Under the pieces are notes generated by a model that searched no databases, was not told the origin of the DNA, and saw only the letters and a list, made by a program, of their open reading frames with translations. Source: Neohoeflea coraliihabitans (GTDB lineage: Bacteria > Pseudomonadota > Alphaproteobacteria > Rhizobiales > Rhizobiaceae). Taken from it: DNA of 64,000 nt. This document shows positions 1 through 8,348 of this stretch, piece after piece. The first letter of the stretch is position 1. Each line of letters starts with the position of its first letter. The DNA lies in contig NZ_JAHWQX010000002.1 in the NCBI RefSeq assembly GCF_019334345.1, positions 310,001 through 374,000 on the forward strand, written 5' to 3'. The translations under genes and the position numbers were made by a program.

Positions 1-903
1 GACCTGTCGGAGCCGGTATCCCTGCTCGGCGAAGCGCGCGACGTGCTGCGCCAGCGCTATCTCTCCGCTGATGTCGGCATCACCGGCGCCAATTTTCTCG
101 TGGCCGAGACCGGCAGTTCGGTGATCGTCACCAATGAGGGCAATGGCGACCTGACGCAGACGCTCGGCAAGGTGCACATCGTGATGGCATCGATCGAGAA
201 GATCGTTCCGACACTCGAAGATACGGCGCAGATCCTGCGCGTGCTGGCGCGCTCGGCGACTGGACAGGACATGAGCGTGTATACGACGTTCTCGACCGGG
301 CCGCGGCGTGCGGACGATCCGGACGGGCCGGAAGAGTATCATGTGGTTCTGCTCGACAACGGCCGCTCGTCAATGCTCGGCACCGAGTACCAGGACATGC
401 TGCGCTGTATCCGGTGCGGCGCCTGCATGAACCACTGCCCGGTCTACCACGCGGTGGGCGGCCATGCCTATGGATCGGTTTATCCCGGGCCGATGGGTGC
501 CGTGCTGACACCGTCGTTGAACGGCATCGAGAAGACAGGGCAATTGCCGAATGCCTCGACCTTTTGCGGGCGCTGCGAGTCCGTCTGCCCGATGCGCATT
601 CCGCTGCCGAAAATGATGCGCCACTGGCGCGAACGCGAATTCGAACGCCACCTGACACCGGCCGCGCAGCGCTATGGTCTGAAATTCTGGGCATTTTTTG
701 CGCGGCGCCCCAGGCTTTACCGCGCCGCGGTGGCCGTGGCGATGCCGATCCTTGCGCGGTTCGGCGGCTCAAAGCGCCGGTTTTCGCATCTGCCGCTGGC
801 CGGCGGCTGGACGCGCCACCGCGATCTGCCGGCGCCTGAAGGCAAGACCTTCGTGCAGCAATGGCAACAGCGTGGCCATAGGCGGAGTGAGGTGGCGCAA
901 TGA
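1..903 (+). CDS. lutB: Lactate utilization iron-sulfur protein LutB, 3' part (5' end outside window)
   Basis: The reading frame is open from base 1, so this is the C-terminal ~300 residues of a protein that is normally about 470 aa. The visible part carries the end of the LUD domain followed by two cysteine clusters of the ferredoxin type, CIRCGACMNHCP and CGRCESVCP, which bind 4Fe-4S centres. LutB works with LutA and LutC in cytoplasmic oxidation of L-lactate to pyruvate (known for the family). The stop overlaps the lutC start in an ATGA, so the two are translationally coupled. lutA would be expected upstream, outside the window. An internal GTG at 43 could be mistaken for a start, but the frame reads through it. 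Confidence 0.93.
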   Translation, partial: DLSEPVSLLGEARDVLRQRYLSADVGITGANFLVAETGSSVIVTNEGNGDLTQTLGKVHIVMASIEKIVPTLEDTAQILRVLARSATGQDMSVYTTFSTGPRRADDPDGPEEYHVVLLDNGRSSMLGTEYQDMLRCIRCGACMNHCPVYHAVGGHAYGSVYPGPMGAVLTPSLNGIEKTGQLPNASTFCGRCESVCPMRIPLPKMMRHWREREFERHLTPAAQRYGLKFWAFFARRPRLYRAAVAVAMPILARFGGSKRRFSHLPLAGGWTRHRDLPAPEGKTFVQQWQQRGHRRSEVAQ

Positions 904-1643
904 GCGCGCGCGAGGCGATATTGCGGCGCATCCGCAGCGCCACTCTCGGGCCGGATGGCAGGTCTGCGGGCGAAAGGGCCGGTGACGAGCAAAGGAAAGC
1001 TGGCGTTCGCGCGCGGCTCGAGACCGCACCGCGCGGCGTCATTCCAGCACGCGGGCAATTGCCGAGGGCCGAACGGGTGGCCCTGTTCGAAGAGATGGCC
1101 AGCGCCGCCAGCGCGACGATCGCCCGGCTCTCCTCCTATGAGGAGGTCGCAGCCGAGGTGAGCAATTATCTGCGCGAGCGCAACCTGCCGGCCGCAATAC
1201 GCATGGGTGAGGATGGACGGCTGGCGCGGGTGCCGTGGGCGCGGGAGAAAACTCTGGACGTACGCAAGGGCCCCTCGGAGGGAACGGATCTCGTCGGTGT
1301 CAGCCATGCCTTTGCGGCGATCGCCGAGACGGGCAGCGTGGTGCTGCACTCGGGTGCTGACAACCCGACGACCCTCAATTTCCTGCCCGAACATCATGTC
1401 GTGATCGTCGATGCGGACGCTATTGCCGGCGACATGGAAAGTGTCTGGAGCGCTCTTCGCAACGAAACGGATCGCGAGAACTTGGCGGGCGGCCGCTCTG
1501 CTGGCGGCGGGCAAGATGCGGCGAAGATGCCGCGAACGGTGAATGTCATCACCGGGCCCTCCCGCTCCGGCGACATCGAACAGACCATTCTGCTTGGCGC
1601 CCACGGCCCGCGCGCACTGCATCTGATCATCGTTGATACATGA
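900..1643 (+). CDS. lutC: Lactate utilization protein LutC (LUD domain)
   Basis: The 247-aa product is a stand-alone LUD-domain protein of LutC/YkgG type. The family motif region is visible as GVSHAFAAIAETGSVVLHS followed by the conserved LPEHHVVIV stretch. It is a subunit of the LutABC lactate oxidation system. The ATG overlaps the end of lutB and its own TGA overlaps the next ATG, so lutB, lutC and the metallophosphoesterase form one coupled unit. The middle of the protein (around residues 190-205) has a glycine/serine-rich insertion. Regulation is not visible here, because the operon promoter lies upstream of the window. Confidence 0.92.
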   Translation: MSAREAILRRIRSATLGPDGRSAGERAGDEQRKAGVRARLETAPRGVIPARGQLPRAERVALFEEMASAASATIARLSSYEEVAAEVSNYLRERNLPAAIRMGEDGRLARVPWAREKTLDVRKGPSEGTDLVGVSHAFAAIAETGSVVLHSGADNPTTLNFLPEHHVVIVDADAIAGDMESVWSALRNETDRENLAGGRSAGGGQDAAKMPRTVNVITGPSRSGDIEQTILLGAHGPRALHLIIVDT

Positions 1644-2425
1644 CGACCGGCATCTCGTTCGAGACGGCAGAGCCGCCGGCCGGCATGCGGATCGTGGCGA
1701 TTGGCGATGTGCACGGCTGCCGCGAGCAACTGGCGCGGCTGCTCGACCGTGTCGAGGCGGAAATTGCCCGCGACGGGCCGGAAGAGTGGCGCATTGTCAT
1801 GCTGGGTGACTATGTCGACCGCGGGCCGGAGTCGCGCGGCGTGCTCGACCTTTTGACCGAGCGCAGCAGGGATCCTCGGTTCATCTGCCTGGCCGGCAAT
1901 CATGACGACCGCATGCTCGAATTCCTGCGCGACAGCGCGCAAAAAGACTTCTTTCTGCGCTTTGGCGGCCGGCAGACCGCTGAAAGCTACGGCGTCAATC
2001 TGGATGAGCGGTCCGAAGCCGCCTTTGCCGCCTCGCGGCAGGCCCTGGCAGCGACCGTACCGGCGCAGCATCTGCGCTTCCTCGAGGCTTTGCCCGCCAG
2101 CGCCGAGTTTGGCGATTTCTTCTTCTGCCATGCGGGCATTCGTCCCGGTGTTTCGCTGGCGCAGCAAAGCCGCAATGATCTGACCTGGATTCGCCGCGAG
2201 TTTCTGGACTTTGAGGGGCCGCACCCGCGGCTGATCGTGCATGGCCACACGCCGCATGCGGCGGTGCAACTGCGCCGCAATCGTGTCAATATCGACACCT
2301 GCGCATTCGACACCGGAGTGCTGACGGCACTGGTGGCCGAGGGGCGGCGCAAATGGCTGCTGCAGACCGGACCGGATGGTGCGCGAAGCGTGCCTATCCC
2401 GGGTCCTCGCAGTGCGGAGCAATGA
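1640..2425 (+). CDS. Calcineurin-like metallophosphoesterase (PPP-type phosphatase)
   Basis: The 261-aa protein contains the full PPP phosphatase motif set: GDVHGC near residue 22, GDYVDRGP near 56, GNHDD near 85, a CHAG motif near 163 and VHGHTPH near 198. These residues coordinate the two-metal centre. Bacterial relatives dephosphorylate serine/threonine phosphoproteins or hydrolyse diadenosine tetraphosphate, and the sequence alone does not separate these. The ATG overlaps the lutC stop by 4 bp, so the gene is co-translated with the lactate genes. This placement does not by itself prove a role in lactate metabolism. Confidence 0.88.
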   Translation: MTTGISFETAEPPAGMRIVAIGDVHGCREQLARLLDRVEAEIARDGPEEWRIVMLGDYVDRGPESRGVLDLLTERSRDPRFICLAGNHDDRMLEFLRDSAQKDFFLRFGGRQTAESYGVNLDERSEAAFAASRQALAATVPAQHLRFLEALPASAEFGDFFFCHAGIRPGVSLAQQSRNDLTWIRREFLDFEGPHPRLIVHGHTPHAAVQLRRNRVNIDTCAFDTGVLTALVAEGRRKWLLQTGPDGARSVPIPGPRSAEQ

Positions 2426-2429
2426 GGTC

Positions 2430-2795
2430 ATGGCTGTCAGACGGATCGTACGCAATGTTCAGGTGGCCGACCCGGCTGTGGCCCAGGCCTTTTATGGCGA
2501 TGTGCTGGGCATGGAGCCGGCCATGGATATGGGCTGGATTGTCACCTTTTTCAGCCCGGCGGCTGCGTGCGAAGGCCCCTCGCCCGTGCAGATCAGCTTT
2601 GCCACGCAAGGCGGATCGGGCACCGGCGTGCCGGACCTTTCGATCGAGGTCGACGACTTTGATGCGGTCCTGGCGCGCGTGATGGAACGCGGCTACGAGG
2701 TGACCTATGGCCCCGTCGACGAGCCGTGGGGCGTGCGGCGTTTCTTCGTGCGCGATCCGGCCGGGCAAATTGTCAATATCCTGACGCACACATAG
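2430..2795 (+). CDS. VOC-family (glyoxalase/bleomycin-resistance-like) protein
   Basis: This is a 121-aa protein starting at the ATG at 2430, four bases after the metallophosphoesterase stop; upstream in-frame codons would run back into that gene. The fold signature is typical: an N-terminal VADPAVAQAFYGDVLGM helix-strand, and a C-terminal VTYGPVDEPWGVRRFFVRDPAGQIVNIL strand pattern ending in the usual D-P-x-G-x-x-x-x-I motif. VOC proteins include lyases, dioxygenases and drug-binding proteins, and the substrate cannot be read here. It is the last gene of the lut-linked run and is followed directly by a short tandem repeat. Confidence 0.8.
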   Translation: MAVRRIVRNVQVADPAVAQAFYGDVLGMEPAMDMGWIVTFFSPAAACEGPSPVQISFATQGGSGTGVPDLSIEVDDFDAVLARVMERGYEVTYGPVDEPWGVRRFFVRDPAGQIVNILTHT

Positions 2796-2825
2796 ACTTG
2801 CCCTGACTTGCCCTGACTTGCCCTG
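2796..2825 (+). repeat. Three perfect 10-bp tandem repeats
   Basis: The unit ACTTGCCCTG is repeated three times without a mismatch, immediately after the VOC gene stop codon. A GC-rich stretch (gggccggggcgggccggcc) follows. It may be slippage-prone or part of an mRNA end structure; no T-run is present. Confidence 0.9.
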
Positions 2826-2926
2826 ACGGGCCGGGGCGGGCCGGCCGCGCGGACATCTTGACCATTCCCTTTTTTTGCGGCTTGGCTGTTGCAGCACGTT
2901 GGTGAACGCTCTGCGGAGGACAGGCC

Positions 2927-3568
2927 TTGGATATCTCGATTGCTCATTTCGGTGCCTTCGTCATCGCCAGCCTCCTCGTGCTTCTGGTTCCGGGGCCGAC
3001 GGTGATGCTGGTGATCAGTCAGGCACTGGCCGATGGTCGCCGTGTGGCCTTCGCCAGCGTCGCCGGTGTGGCGGCCGGCGATCTTCTGGCCACCAGCCTG
3101 TCACTGGCCGGAGCCGGAGCCGTGCTCGCCACCTCGGCCAGCCTGTTCCAGGCTCTCAAACTGGCCGGCGCCGCCTATCTGATCTGGATCGGCATAAGGA
3201 TGTGGCGCAATCCGCCGCGCCTCGGAGCCGATTTGGATGTCGCGGCTGCCGGCGACGGGCGGGCCCTGCGCACGGTGTTCCGCGATGCCTTTCTGGTCAC
3301 GGCCCTCAACCCGAAGGGGATCTTGTTCTTCGTGGCCTTTGTGCCGCAATTTATCGATCCGGCGCTGGCATACGGGCCGCAGGCGGCACTCTACGTCATC
3401 ACCTTCACGCTGCTCGGAGTGGTCAATGCCGGCGCCTATGGCCTGGCCGCTGCATCGGCGCGGCGCATGGTGCGACGGCCCGGAACCATGCGCGCCATCG
3501 GCCGGGGCGGCGGTGCGGTGCTGATCCTGGCTGGAGCGGCCACCGGAATGAGCCGGGCCGGCGCATAG
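2927..3568 (+). CDS. LysE/RhtB-family amino-acid exporter
   Basis: The 213-aa product is an integral membrane protein with five or six hydrophobic segments. It carries the family N-terminal pattern (VLLVPGPTVMLVISQAL) and the LNPKGILFFVAFVPQF motif in the central part. LysE/RhtB proteins export amino acids or their analogues. The start is a TTG at 2927, chosen because a strong GGAGGA ribosome site (2915-2920) lies 6 bp upstream and no ATG in frame would preserve the first helix. The next gene begins 2 bp after the stop. Confidence 0.88.
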   Translation: MDISIAHFGAFVIASLLVLLVPGPTVMLVISQALADGRRVAFASVAGVAAGDLLATSLSLAGAGAVLATSASLFQALKLAGAAYLIWIGIRMWRNPPRLGADLDVAAAGDGRALRTVFRDAFLVTALNPKGILFFVAFVPQFIDPALAYGPQAALYVITFTLLGVVNAGAYGLAAASARRMVRRPGTMRAIGRGGGAVLILAGAATGMSRAGA

Positions 3569-3570
3569 GC

Positions 3571-4245
3571 ATGCCGCTCGGCAACCGGTGCGATCCATCC
3601 GGGGCACTGCATGCGACGCCAGCGCGCGGCGAATGGACGGGCAATCGCGGCAGCATTCATGACCCGGTGACACGCAGCCGGCTCGGCCGGCGCTGGTCGA
3701 CACACGCCTGGATCTGCTGCAGCCTGTCCTACAAGGGGCAACGGCGCGACGTCTGGGGTCGGAACGGCGGGCCTGGAAGCGCCGGCGCTGGCTGGAGCGA
3801 ATTGTTCTTTCTTGATGAGGTGACAGCACTGGCGGCGGGTCACCGTCCATGTTTTCTCTGCCGGCGCGCTGCCGCACTCGATTTTCAAAGCGGCTGGCAA
3901 AGCGGCCTGATGGGTGGCCGTGCGGCCACGCCCGTCCGCGCGCCTGAGATGGACGCCGTGCTGCACCGGGAGCGGTGGCAATCGCGACGCGCAGCGCCGG
4001 AGATCCTTTCAACCGATGCGCTTGCCGACCTGCCGGATGGCACGGTGGTGGCAGCGGGATCGCGATGGCTGGCCCTGCGCGAAGGGGCTGCGCGCGCCTG
4101 GTCATTTTCGGGCTACGGGGCGCCCGAAGCGCTGAATGACCGTGCCGCGGGCTTCGATCTGCCGTTGCGGCTGGTGACGCCGAGAGCGATCATCGAAGTC
4201 CTGCGGGCCGGCTATCAACCGGGCTGGCACTCTTCAGCAGCATAG
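3571..4245 (+). CDS. Conserved hypothetical protein (about 224 aa)
   Basis: I do not recognise a named domain. The reading frame starts at the ATG at 3571, two bases after the LysE-type gene, and probably depends on coupling. The protein is rich in Arg and Trp, with a CFLCRRAAALDF segment in the middle (a CxxC that could bind metal) and an LPDGTVV/RWLALREG beta-rich C-terminal half. It ends 47 bp before rsmE. It looks like a genuine gene from its codon pattern and tight packing, but no function can be inferred. Confidence 0.68.
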   Translation: MPLGNRCDPSGALHATPARGEWTGNRGSIHDPVTRSRLGRRWSTHAWICCSLSYKGQRRDVWGRNGGPGSAGAGWSELFFLDEVTALAAGHRPCFLCRRAAALDFQSGWQSGLMGGRAATPVRAPEMDAVLHRERWQSRRAAPEILSTDALADLPDGTVVAAGSRWLALREGAARAWSFSGYGAPEALNDRAAGFDLPLRLVTPRAIIEVLRAGYQPGWHSSAA

Positions 4246-4292
4246 TTGCACCCACTTGACGGAGGCCACCAGGCTGGCCATTGCTTGCGGCC

Positions 4293-5090
4293 ATGCGAGC
4301 CAATTACAAACTCAGGCGGCTTTTCGTCATGCAAAGCCTATCGGAAGATGTCCGTATCGCCGCGGACCGGGCGCAGAGCCACTATCTGCTGCATGTTTTG
4401 CGGATGGAGAGCGGCCGTGAACTGCTGGTGTTCAATGGTCGGGATGGCGAATGGCGGGCGCGGATCGAGATCCCGTCGCGCAAGGCGGTGACGCTGGTTC
4501 CTGTCCGGCGCGAACGGCCACAGCCGGAAGCTGCCGATCTCGTGTTCTGTTTTGCGCCGATCAAGGCGGGCCGACTGGACTGGCTTGTCGAAAAAGCCGT
4601 CGAGATGGGCGCCGGCGCGATCCAGCCGGTGATCACCGACTTCACCCAGAATGCGCGCCTCAATTCCGGCAAGATGGAGAGCTGGATCATCGAGGCGGCG
4701 ACGCAATGCGGGGTGCTGGCAGTGCCCGAGCTGCGGCCGGTCGTCCGGCTCGACAGCTTGCTGGAGGGCTGGCCGGAAGATCGGGCGCTGATTTTCTGCG
4801 ACGAGGATCGCGGCACAGACAATCCGGCACCGGCGCTGTCGGCGGTCCGGCACGACCATCTCGGTGTGCTGATCGGGCCGGAGGGCGGCTTTTCCGATGA
4901 CGAACGCGAGCGCCTGCGCGCCCTGCCCTTCGTCACCGCCATTCCGCTCGGACCGCGCATCCTGCGCGCCGATACGGCAGCTGTCGCCGCATTGACGGCG
5001 GTACAGATGCTGCTCGGCGACTGGCAGCACCAAGGCCGCGGCGCAGCGTCTCTGTCTCGCAGCGAGGACCCGCCGCCCGGTGCCCCTTGA
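4293..5090 (+). CDS. rsmE: 16S rRNA (uracil1498-N3)-methyltransferase RsmE
   Basis: The 265-aa protein has the RsmE layout: an N-terminal PUA-like domain (FNGRDGEW) and a C-terminal SPOUT knot with LIGPEGGFSDDE and PLGPRILRADTA, which form the SAM site. It methylates U1498 of 16S rRNA in the small ribosomal subunit (family knowledge). The ATG at 4293 starts with MRANYKLRRLFV, which matches the usual N-terminus; a TTG at 4281 would add only four residues. Its position just before gshA is a common rhizobial arrangement. Confidence 0.93.
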   Translation: MRANYKLRRLFVMQSLSEDVRIAADRAQSHYLLHVLRMESGRELLVFNGRDGEWRARIEIPSRKAVTLVPVRRERPQPEAADLVFCFAPIKAGRLDWLVEKAVEMGAGAIQPVITDFTQNARLNSGKMESWIIEAATQCGVLAVPELRPVVRLDSLLEGWPEDRALIFCDEDRGTDNPAPALSAVRHDHLGVLIGPEGGFSDDERERLRALPFVTAIPLGPRILRADTAAVAALTAVQMLLGDWQHQGRGAASLSRSEDPPPGAP

Positions 5091-5234
5091 CGGTTTGTGT
5101 CAAACACCTTTGAACGATGTTCAGCCCTTTTGACTTGCAGCAGGCGGAAAACCGGTCCAAGCAGGGGCCACAATCTTATTCCCGCCATGCGGCGGGGCAG
5201 CACGCCGTAGCGGCCCCTTACCAACGGAACCTTC

Positions 5235-6608
5235 ATGGCACGCGACACGACTGATGAAACGCCGATCGGCTCGATCGACGAGTTGAGCGCCTATCTCGCC
5301 AGCGGCTGCAAACCGCGCTCGCAATGGCGGATTGGCACCGAGCACGAAAAATTCGCCTTTTTCGCCGAGGACAACACACCCGTTCCCTATGATGGCGAGC
5401 GTTCGATCCGCAGTCTGCTGGTCGGCATGTCGGAGATCCTCGGCTGGGAACCGATCGTCGATGAGGGCAACATCATCGGTCTTGTCGAACCGACCGGCCA
5501 GGGCGCCATCAGTCTTGAACCGGGCGGCCAGTTCGAGTTGTCAGGTGCGGCGCTGGAGACCATTCACCAGACCTGCCGCGAATCGAACGCGCATCTGGCG
5601 CAATTGCGCGAGATTGCTGATCCGCTCGGCATCCGCTTTCTCGGCATGGGCGGCAGTCCGAAATGGCGGCGGGACGAGACACCGCGGATGCCGAAATCGC
5701 GGTATGACATCATGACCCGCTACATGCCGAAGGTCGGCAGCCAGGGCCTCGACATGATGTACCGGACCTGCACGATCCAGGTGAATCTCGATTTCGCCAC
5801 GGAAGCCGACATGCGACGCAAGATGCAGGTCGGCATGAAGCTGCAGCCCCTTTCGACAGCGCTGTTCGCCTCCTCGCCCTTCACCGACGGTCGGCCGAAC
5901 GGGCTGGTGTCCTGGCGCGGCGATATCTGGCGCGATACGGACAACCAGCGGGCGGGCCTGCTGGACTTCACGTTCCGCGATGATTTCGGCTTTGCCGACT
6001 ACACGCAATGGGCCCTCGACGTGCCGATGTATTTCATCATTCGCAATGGGCGTTATCACGATGCCACGCATGTCACCTTCCGGCAGTTCATGAATGGCGC
6101 GCTGAAAGGCGAAATCGACCAGCCGGAGCCGACACTGGGCGATTGGACCAACCACATCTCGACGCTGTTTCCCGATGTGCGACTGAAGCGTTTTCTCGAA
6201 ATGCGCGGCGCCGATGGCGGGCCGTGGCGGCGCATCTGTGCGCTGCCGGCCTTCTGGGTCGGGCTGCTTTATGACGATGCGGCCCTTGATGCGATCTGCG
6301 ATCTGACCGGCGACTGGAGCGTGGCCGAAGTGCAGGACATGCGCGATGTGGTGCCGCGCGACGGGCTGAAGACCGCCTTTCGCGGCCGCACGCTGCAGAA
6401 CCTTGCCAAGGAGGTGCTGGCGATCTCCCGGCAGGGACTGGTCAACCGGGCCCGGCTGAACAGCGAAGGTCATGACGAGAGCCATTTCCTGGCGCCTCTC
6501 GAGGAAACGGTGGCGCGCGGCACGACGATCGCCGAGGAGATGCTGGCGCTGTATCACGGCCGCTGGAATGGATCGGTCGATCCGCTGTTTGGCGAATTCG
6601 CCTATTAG
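5235..6608 (+). CDS. gshA: Glutamate-cysteine ligase
   Basis: The 457-aa protein is a type-3 (plant/alphaproteobacterial, GCS2-fold) glutamate-cysteine ligase, catalysing the ATP-dependent first step of glutathione synthesis in the cytoplasm. Visible signatures are GTEHEKFAF near residue 34, SLEPGGQFELSG near 98 and the MYRTCTIQVNLDF segment near 176. The length is normal for the family. It lies 144 bp after rsmE in the same direction, with an ATG start. No terminator is obvious between the two genes. Confidence 0.93.
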   Translation: MARDTTDETPIGSIDELSAYLASGCKPRSQWRIGTEHEKFAFFAEDNTPVPYDGERSIRSLLVGMSEILGWEPIVDEGNIIGLVEPTGQGAISLEPGGQFELSGAALETIHQTCRESNAHLAQLREIADPLGIRFLGMGGSPKWRRDETPRMPKSRYDIMTRYMPKVGSQGLDMMYRTCTIQVNLDFATEADMRRKMQVGMKLQPLSTALFASSPFTDGRPNGLVSWRGDIWRDTDNQRAGLLDFTFRDDFGFADYTQWALDVPMYFIIRNGRYHDATHVTFRQFMNGALKGEIDQPEPTLGDWTNHISTLFPDVRLKRFLEMRGADGGPWRRICALPAFWVGLLYDDAALDAICDLTGDWSVAEVQDMRDVVPRDGLKTAFRGRTLQNLAKEVLAISRQGLVNRARLNSEGHDESHFLAPLEETVARGTTIAEEMLALYHGRWNGSVDPLFGEFAY

Positions 6609-6782
6609 GCACCTGCTTCCGCCGGGTCTGCATCCGCTGCTGTTGCTCGCGCCATCGGGCTCGGCAAGAGCACGCTGCGTTCGGCGGAACCGCGTCGACG
6701 GTCAGACATTCTCCCATCTGAGTGGACGCGTTGCGGCACGTCGTGCCGAGGTATAAGCTTTCCGGTCTATGTTGCACTAAAC

Positions 6783-6840
6783 CCGCGCTTATGGCGCACT
6801 AACTCCGCGCTTATGGCGCACAATTCCGCGCTTAGGCGCA
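6783..6840 (+). repeat. Three near-perfect 22-bp direct repeats upstream of the DUF937 gene
   Basis: The core CCGCGCTTATGGCGCA occurs at 6783-6798 and 6805-6820, and as a one-base-shorter CCGCGCTTAGGCGCA at 6826-6840. Spacing is 22 bp and then 21 bp, about two helical turns, ending 19 bp before the next start codon. It could be a regulator-binding array or a decayed hairpin repeat. It lacks the unique spacers of a CRISPR. Confidence 0.85.
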
Positions 6841-6859
6841 GCAATGGGAGACGCCGCCG

Positions 6860-7801
6860 ATGATGCCGCTGTACGAGATGATGACGCGGGCCCAGAATGG
6901 CGAGGCCATGCAATTGATGGCGCGTCAGTTCGGGCTGTCGCAAGCGCAGGTCACGCAGGCCATGGAAGCGCTGATGCCGGCTTTCTCCGCCGGGCTGAAG
7001 CGTAACGTGCAAAATCCCATGGATATGGGGCAATTCCTGCAGGCGCTGGCGAGTGGCAATCACGTGCAGTATTTCGATGATCTGCGCCGCGCCTTCACGC
7101 CGGCCGGCGCTGCCGAGGGCAACAATATACTCGGCCATCTGTTCGGGTCCAAGGATGTCAGCCGGGCGGTCGCTGCGCAGGCGGAAATGGTGACCGGCAT
7201 CACGGAAACGATCTACAAGCAGATGTTGCCGGCGGTCGCCGCGGCGATCATGGGCGGTCTGTTCAAACAGGCGACCGGACAGATGGCCGGCGGCGGGATG
7301 GGTGCAACGGATACCGCAACCGGAAAATACGGCCAGGCGGTCAGCGATATCATCTCGGAGATGATGAAGGGTGACTTTGCCGCCGCCGGGCGGCGTCAGA
7401 TGGAGGCGGGCCAGGCGGCGCTGGAGACGCCGTTCGGCCAAGCGATGAAGGGCATGGTCGATGGAGCGTTCGGACAGCCACAGACTTCGCGCGCCGCCGA
7501 GACGAAGCAGCCGGATTTCGCCGAAGCCTTGAACGCAAATCCCTTCATGCAGGCGTGGCGCGACATGCTGACGGCGGGCACTCAAGACAGCAGCAGTGCC
7601 GGTTCCGCGAAAAGCGGTGCGAAAACACGCAAGGGCAGCGCGGCGGGCGATGGCCAGGAAGGCAGCGCAAGCAGTGCGGCTTCGCCTGCCGATATTTTCG
7701 GCCCGATGTTCGAGGCGGGCCGCGAGGTGCAGCGTGGCTATCAAAAGCAGATCGAGACGATATTCGACCAATATATGAAAGGTATGGACCCGAAGCGCTG
7801 A
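6860..7801 (+). CDS. DUF937-family protein
   Basis: The 313-aa protein begins with a DUF937-like helical domain (GLSQAQVTQAMEALMPAFSAGL near residues 26-47), continues with a glycine- and alanine-rich middle, and has a low-complexity Ser/Gly/Lys segment around residues 240-275. There is no signal peptide or membrane helix. Function is unknown for the family. ATG codons at 6860 and 6863 are both possible; GGGAG at 6846-6850 is the likely ribosome site. The gene is alone and convergent with the DUF1127 gene, and the three 22-bp repeats sit directly upstream. Confidence 0.78.
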   Translation: MMPLYEMMTRAQNGEAMQLMARQFGLSQAQVTQAMEALMPAFSAGLKRNVQNPMDMGQFLQALASGNHVQYFDDLRRAFTPAGAAEGNNILGHLFGSKDVSRAVAAQAEMVTGITETIYKQMLPAVAAAIMGGLFKQATGQMAGGGMGATDTATGKYGQAVSDIISEMMKGDFAAAGRRQMEAGQAALETPFGQAMKGMVDGAFGQPQTSRAAETKQPDFAEALNANPFMQAWRDMLTAGTQDSSSAGSAKSGAKTRKGSAAGDGQEGSASSAASPADIFGPMFEAGREVQRGYQKQIETIFDQYMKGMDPKR

Positions 7802-7813
7802 CGTCCAGGGTGC

Positions 7814-7842
7814 AAAAAGCCCGGCCGCCGCAGCGACCGGGC
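7814..7842 (-). terminator. Rho-independent terminator for the DUF1127 gene
   Basis: The arms GCCCGG (7819-7824) and CCGGGC (7837-7842) are extended inward by CGC/GCG with one mismatch. On the minus strand the hairpin is followed by five T (7818-7814). It lies 54 bp beyond the stop of the minus-strand gene. Confidence 0.7.
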
Positions 7843-7895
7843 AAATGACGGGGTCAATACAGGGTCTGCACTTCCCCGCCGGGGACTTCGAAGGG

Positions 7896-8183
7896 CTAGC
7901 GAAGCCCCGATTGCGCGTTAAGTCGGGCCCGTCGCGCCAGTTCACGCGTAAAGTCACCCTGAGATTCAGCTCTGATGCTTGCTGCGAGATCGTGGCGGGT
8001 CAGCCCAATATCGGCCAGTTGCTCGGGGGTCATCTCCGCCAGTATTCGCGCCGCGCGTCGGTTGCGCGCGCGCAGCCGCATTGCTCCCACGCCAAGCACC
8101 AGGATCCGGGTTGCATATGAGGTCAATCCTGCCAGAGGGGACTTGGCCGCCGGGCTTCTCGAAACGGTCGCTGACTGTGCCAT
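7896..8183 (-). CDS. DUF1127 domain protein
   Basis: The 95-aa protein ends in a DUF1127 helix pair (RRAARILAEMTPEQLADIGL followed by TRHDL), the hallmark of this small arginine-rich alphaproteobacterial family. Related short proteins have been linked to RNA turnover and to carbon/phosphate metabolism in Agrobacterium and Rhodobacter. The version here has an extra N-terminal 45 residues with a mildly hydrophobic stretch. The ATG at 8183 has an AGGGAGA ribosome site at good spacing. The gene is divergent from the LysR gene (165 bp apart) and has its own terminator. Confidence 0.82.
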   Translation of the reverse strand: MAQSATVSRSPAAKSPLAGLTSYATRILVLGVGAMRLRARNRRAARILAEMTPEQLADIGLTRHDLAASIRAESQGDFTRELARRARLNAQSGLR

Positions 8184-8348
8184 GGCGTTCTCCCTGATGT
8201 TGCGGCCACCTTTGGACGGGCACGCCGAGGCGCGCCTGCAAGGCACCGCCCGTCCGCCCGTTTTCGAGAGGAAATTGCCGCGAATGGATTGATCAGTCCA
8301 ACGAATGTTTCTAATCATGTCCATCAATATTCTTGATGGGAGGCCCAG

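Noticed and set aside
2796-2825. CRISPR-like repeats (also 6783-6840)
   Set aside because: Copies are too short or too close, and there are no unique spacers or cas genes.
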